This document shows positions 15,239 to 16,496 of a DNA stretch of 16,496 nucleotides, in pieces (position 1 is the stretch's first letter; each line of letters begins with the position of its first letter). The notes beneath the pieces are model-generated. The model was not told where the DNA came from, ran no database searches, and saw only the letters and a program-made list of their open reading frames with translations. Position numbers and translations under genes: made by a program. The stretch covers positions 4,161 to 20,656 of the forward strand of contig DJMM01000089.1 of assembly GCA_002435365.1 (NCBI GenBank), in the 5' to 3' direction. Source of the DNA: Ignavibacteriales bacterium UBA6490 (GTDB lineage: Bacteria; Bacteroidota; Ignavibacteria; Ignavibacteriales; Ignavibacteriaceae).

Positions 15239-16273
15239 TTATTCTCCTTTATCGAATAAAGTTTTTTGAGTTTTCTGATTCCCCGTTTGAACTTCACCGG
15301 AAATCCCGTCGGAAATAGCAGCCAGCCCATGGATATAAAGATCGGTTGATGCCAGGTTAAGCCACTTTGTCCATTTGTTATCGCTTTGGGCTTCAGCCTG
15401 AACAGCATTCTTATATGCATTTACTTTGGCGCTTAATTCATCGGCATGATAAAGCGTGATGGCCTCAAGTGTTTTCGGAACAACCGGCGATGCAAATTCA
15501 AGCTTTCCCTGATGGCTAAGAACAATATGCAAAAGACAGTTTTTAAGCTCCTCCGGGAATTCCGGGATCGTGGAGATCTCCTCATTAATCTTAATAGCCG
15601 CAATAACAATATGACCGAGCAGCTTGCCTTTATCTGTATAATCGAATGATGTGCTGTATGAAAGTTCTTCTGTCTTTCCAAAATCGTGCAGCATTGCCCC
15701 GGCGGCCAGAAGGTCCCTGTTAAGAACGGGATGTATATCCGACAGCAGATCACATATTTTAATTATTTCAAGCGTATGTTCAAGCAAGCCATGCAGGTAT
15801 GCATGATGCCATGATTTGCCGGCCGGCGCAAGAGCAAACCTGCCAAAATTATCTTCGCTGAATATTTTCAGAAGGAGCGTTTTCAGCCAGGTATCGGATA
15901 TCTTATCTATACGATCATAAAACTCAGCTTTCATTTCATCGGGATTGCGGAGAGATTTAGTCATGAAATCATCATATGAGACCTCGTAACGGGAGGTATC
16001 CGTTTCAATATCCGAAACTTTTATCTGCAGCACTCCCTGGTATTCGTCAATCACTCCTTTTATTCTTATAATATCGCCGTTCTTTATAATTCTGCTGTAT
16101 TTTTCGAAATCGTCCCATACATTCGCATTCATCGAGAAGGATTTATCCCCCAGAGTAAGGAAATAGTAAGGTTTATTGGCTTTGCTGACCCTTACTTCAC
16201 ATTTTTTTACAACAAGAAAATGGCTAACCTTATCGTCTTTCTTTAGCAGGATAAGGTCCTTTTGTTTAAGCAT
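15239..16273 (-). CDS. HD-domain 3'-5' exoribonuclease, YhaM-like
   Basis: 344 residues in the YhaM/CBF1 architecture. An OB-fold of about 90 residues (GDIIRIKGVIDEYQGVLQIK at 66-85) would bind nucleic acid, followed by an HD phosphohydrolase domain. SWHHAYLHGLLEHTLEI at 154-170 and AMLHDFGKTEEL at 193-204 give the HD pair H196/D197 and flanking histidines. H221, the SHQGKLEFASPVVPKTLEA block at 253-271 and D278 complete the metal site. B. subtilis YhaM is 314 residues; the extra length is mainly a Gln/Lys-rich C-terminal tail after residue 325. Family members degrade RNA, and sometimes single-stranded DNA, from the 3' end with Mn2+. ATG at 16273 has AGGA 5 bases upstream. First gene of its operon, with the TPR gene 1 bp away. 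Confidence 0.88.
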   Translation of the reverse strand: MLKQKDLILLKKDDKVSHFLVVKKCEVRVSKANKPYYFLTLGDKSFSMNANVWDDFEKYSRIIKNGDIIRIKGVIDEYQGVLQIKVSDIETDTSRYEVSYDDFMTKSLRNPDEMKAEFYDRIDKISDTWLKTLLLKIFSEDNFGRFALAPAGKSWHHAYLHGLLEHTLEIIKICDLLSDIHPVLNRDLLAAGAMLHDFGKTEELSYSTSFDYTDKGKLLGHIVIAAIKINEEISTIPEFPEELKNCLLHIVLSHQGKLEFASPVVPKTLEAITLYHADELSAKVNAYKNAVQAEAQSDNKWTKWLNLASTDLYIHGLAAISDGISGEVQTGNQKTQKTLFDKGE

Positions 16274-16496
16274 AAAATCCTACGGTTTAAAATCAATCAA
16301 AGTTACTAAAAATTAACAAAAAAGTCTTAAAGAACAGGTAATTCCGGTAAGTAAATAAGGGTGGTTCCGGTACAGGATTCGTTGAAATTATTCCGTTTTA
16401 AGGTTTAATTAAAAAAACATTTTTTTCTTAAATATTACAATATTTTAATAATCATATATACTTTGATCAGAGTGATCTTGGGGTCATCTTCCGTGG
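16274..16496. other. AT-rich region upstream of the exoribonuclease operon, window end
   Basis: 223 bp, strongly AT-rich until about 16460, then more GC-rich. It must carry the promoter of the minus-strand operon. TAACTTTG at 16305-16298 matches TAnnTTTG but lacks a TTG at the right spacing. I see no supported gene; a short open frame runs off the window edge. Confidence 0.5.
16298..16305 (-). promoter_or_regulatory. Possible -7 element for the exoribonuclease/TPR/Sir2 operon
   Basis: TAACTTTG on the minus strand fits TAnnTTTG and lies 24 bp before the ATG at 16273. No -33 TTG is found 19-21 bp upstream, so this is weak. Confidence 0.25.

Noticed and set aside
15238..15420. 61-residue N-terminal extension of the TPR protein
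   Set aside because: It lies inside the exoribonuclease gene and would bury the signal peptide; AAGGAGA marks the ATG at 15237.
16438..16496. Open minus-strand frame of about 19 codons running off the window edge, possibly the C-terminus of a neighbouring gene
   Set aside because: Too short to tell from chance; no recognisable motif. The next few hundred bases would decide.
1..16496. Mobile elements, CRISPR arrays, tRNA genes, toxin-antitoxin or defence genes
   Set aside because: None seen on either strand: no transposase, integrase, regular repeat array or tRNA-like fold, and all long frames are explained by the listed genes or are shadows of them.

Overview
The window is 16.5 kb of ordinary chromosome: dense, about 43-45% GC, with no insertion sequence, phage gene, tRNA, rRNA or CRISPR array. 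Most genes are housekeeping. The best lineage guess is the Bacteroidota/Chlorobiota/Ignavibacteriota (FCB) side of Bacteria, with Ignavibacteria-like as my favoured inference. The reasons are a good TTG-N19-TAnnTTTG promoter (the FCB sigma type), a Bacteroidota-style CitMHS/NhaD-like transporter, short lipoprotein signals, and a full-length bacterial ProRS with an editing insert. Several genes have strong AAGGAG ribosome sites, which typical Bacteroidia mostly lack. No marker gene settles the phylum.

Layout. 28-1326 (-) is an ion-transporter-superfamily antiporter, divergent from proS at 1589-3280 (+). A bidirectional terminator at 3368-3399 separates proS from a tightly packed minus-strand operon read from 7182 down to 3434: two D-Ala-D-Ala-ligase-like ATP-grasp enzymes, a short GNAT acetyltransferase and a lysine 2,3-aminomutase. 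Next come recG (7353-9560, -) and dgt (9692-11059, +), which overlaps tail to tail with the phospholipid pair plsY-gpsA (12725 down to 11045, -). A divergent pair, a putative lipoprotein and a YeaQ/GlsB-type membrane protein (12888-13727, +), overlaps tail to tail with a minus-strand operon of a YhaM-like HD/OB exoribonuclease, a secreted TPR protein and a Sir2 deacylase (16273 down to 13724). The last 220 bases are AT-rich and hold no gene I can support.

How genes work together. GpsA makes glycerol-3-phosphate and PlsY acylates it, the entry to phosphatidic acid. RecG and Dgt both touch DNA replication and repair but are transcribed apart. The most interesting part is the four-gene operon at 3434-7182. 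KamA chemistry yields beta-lysine, the GNAT can acetylate an amine, and two diverged ATP-grasp ligases can each form one amide bond. Start/stop overlaps and gaps of at most 2 bp link all four. My inference is a pathway to a small acetylated and/or peptide-linked beta-lysine compound, perhaps a compatible solute or peptide-like metabolite. It differs from the classical two-gene ablAB route to N-epsilon-acetyl-beta-lysine.
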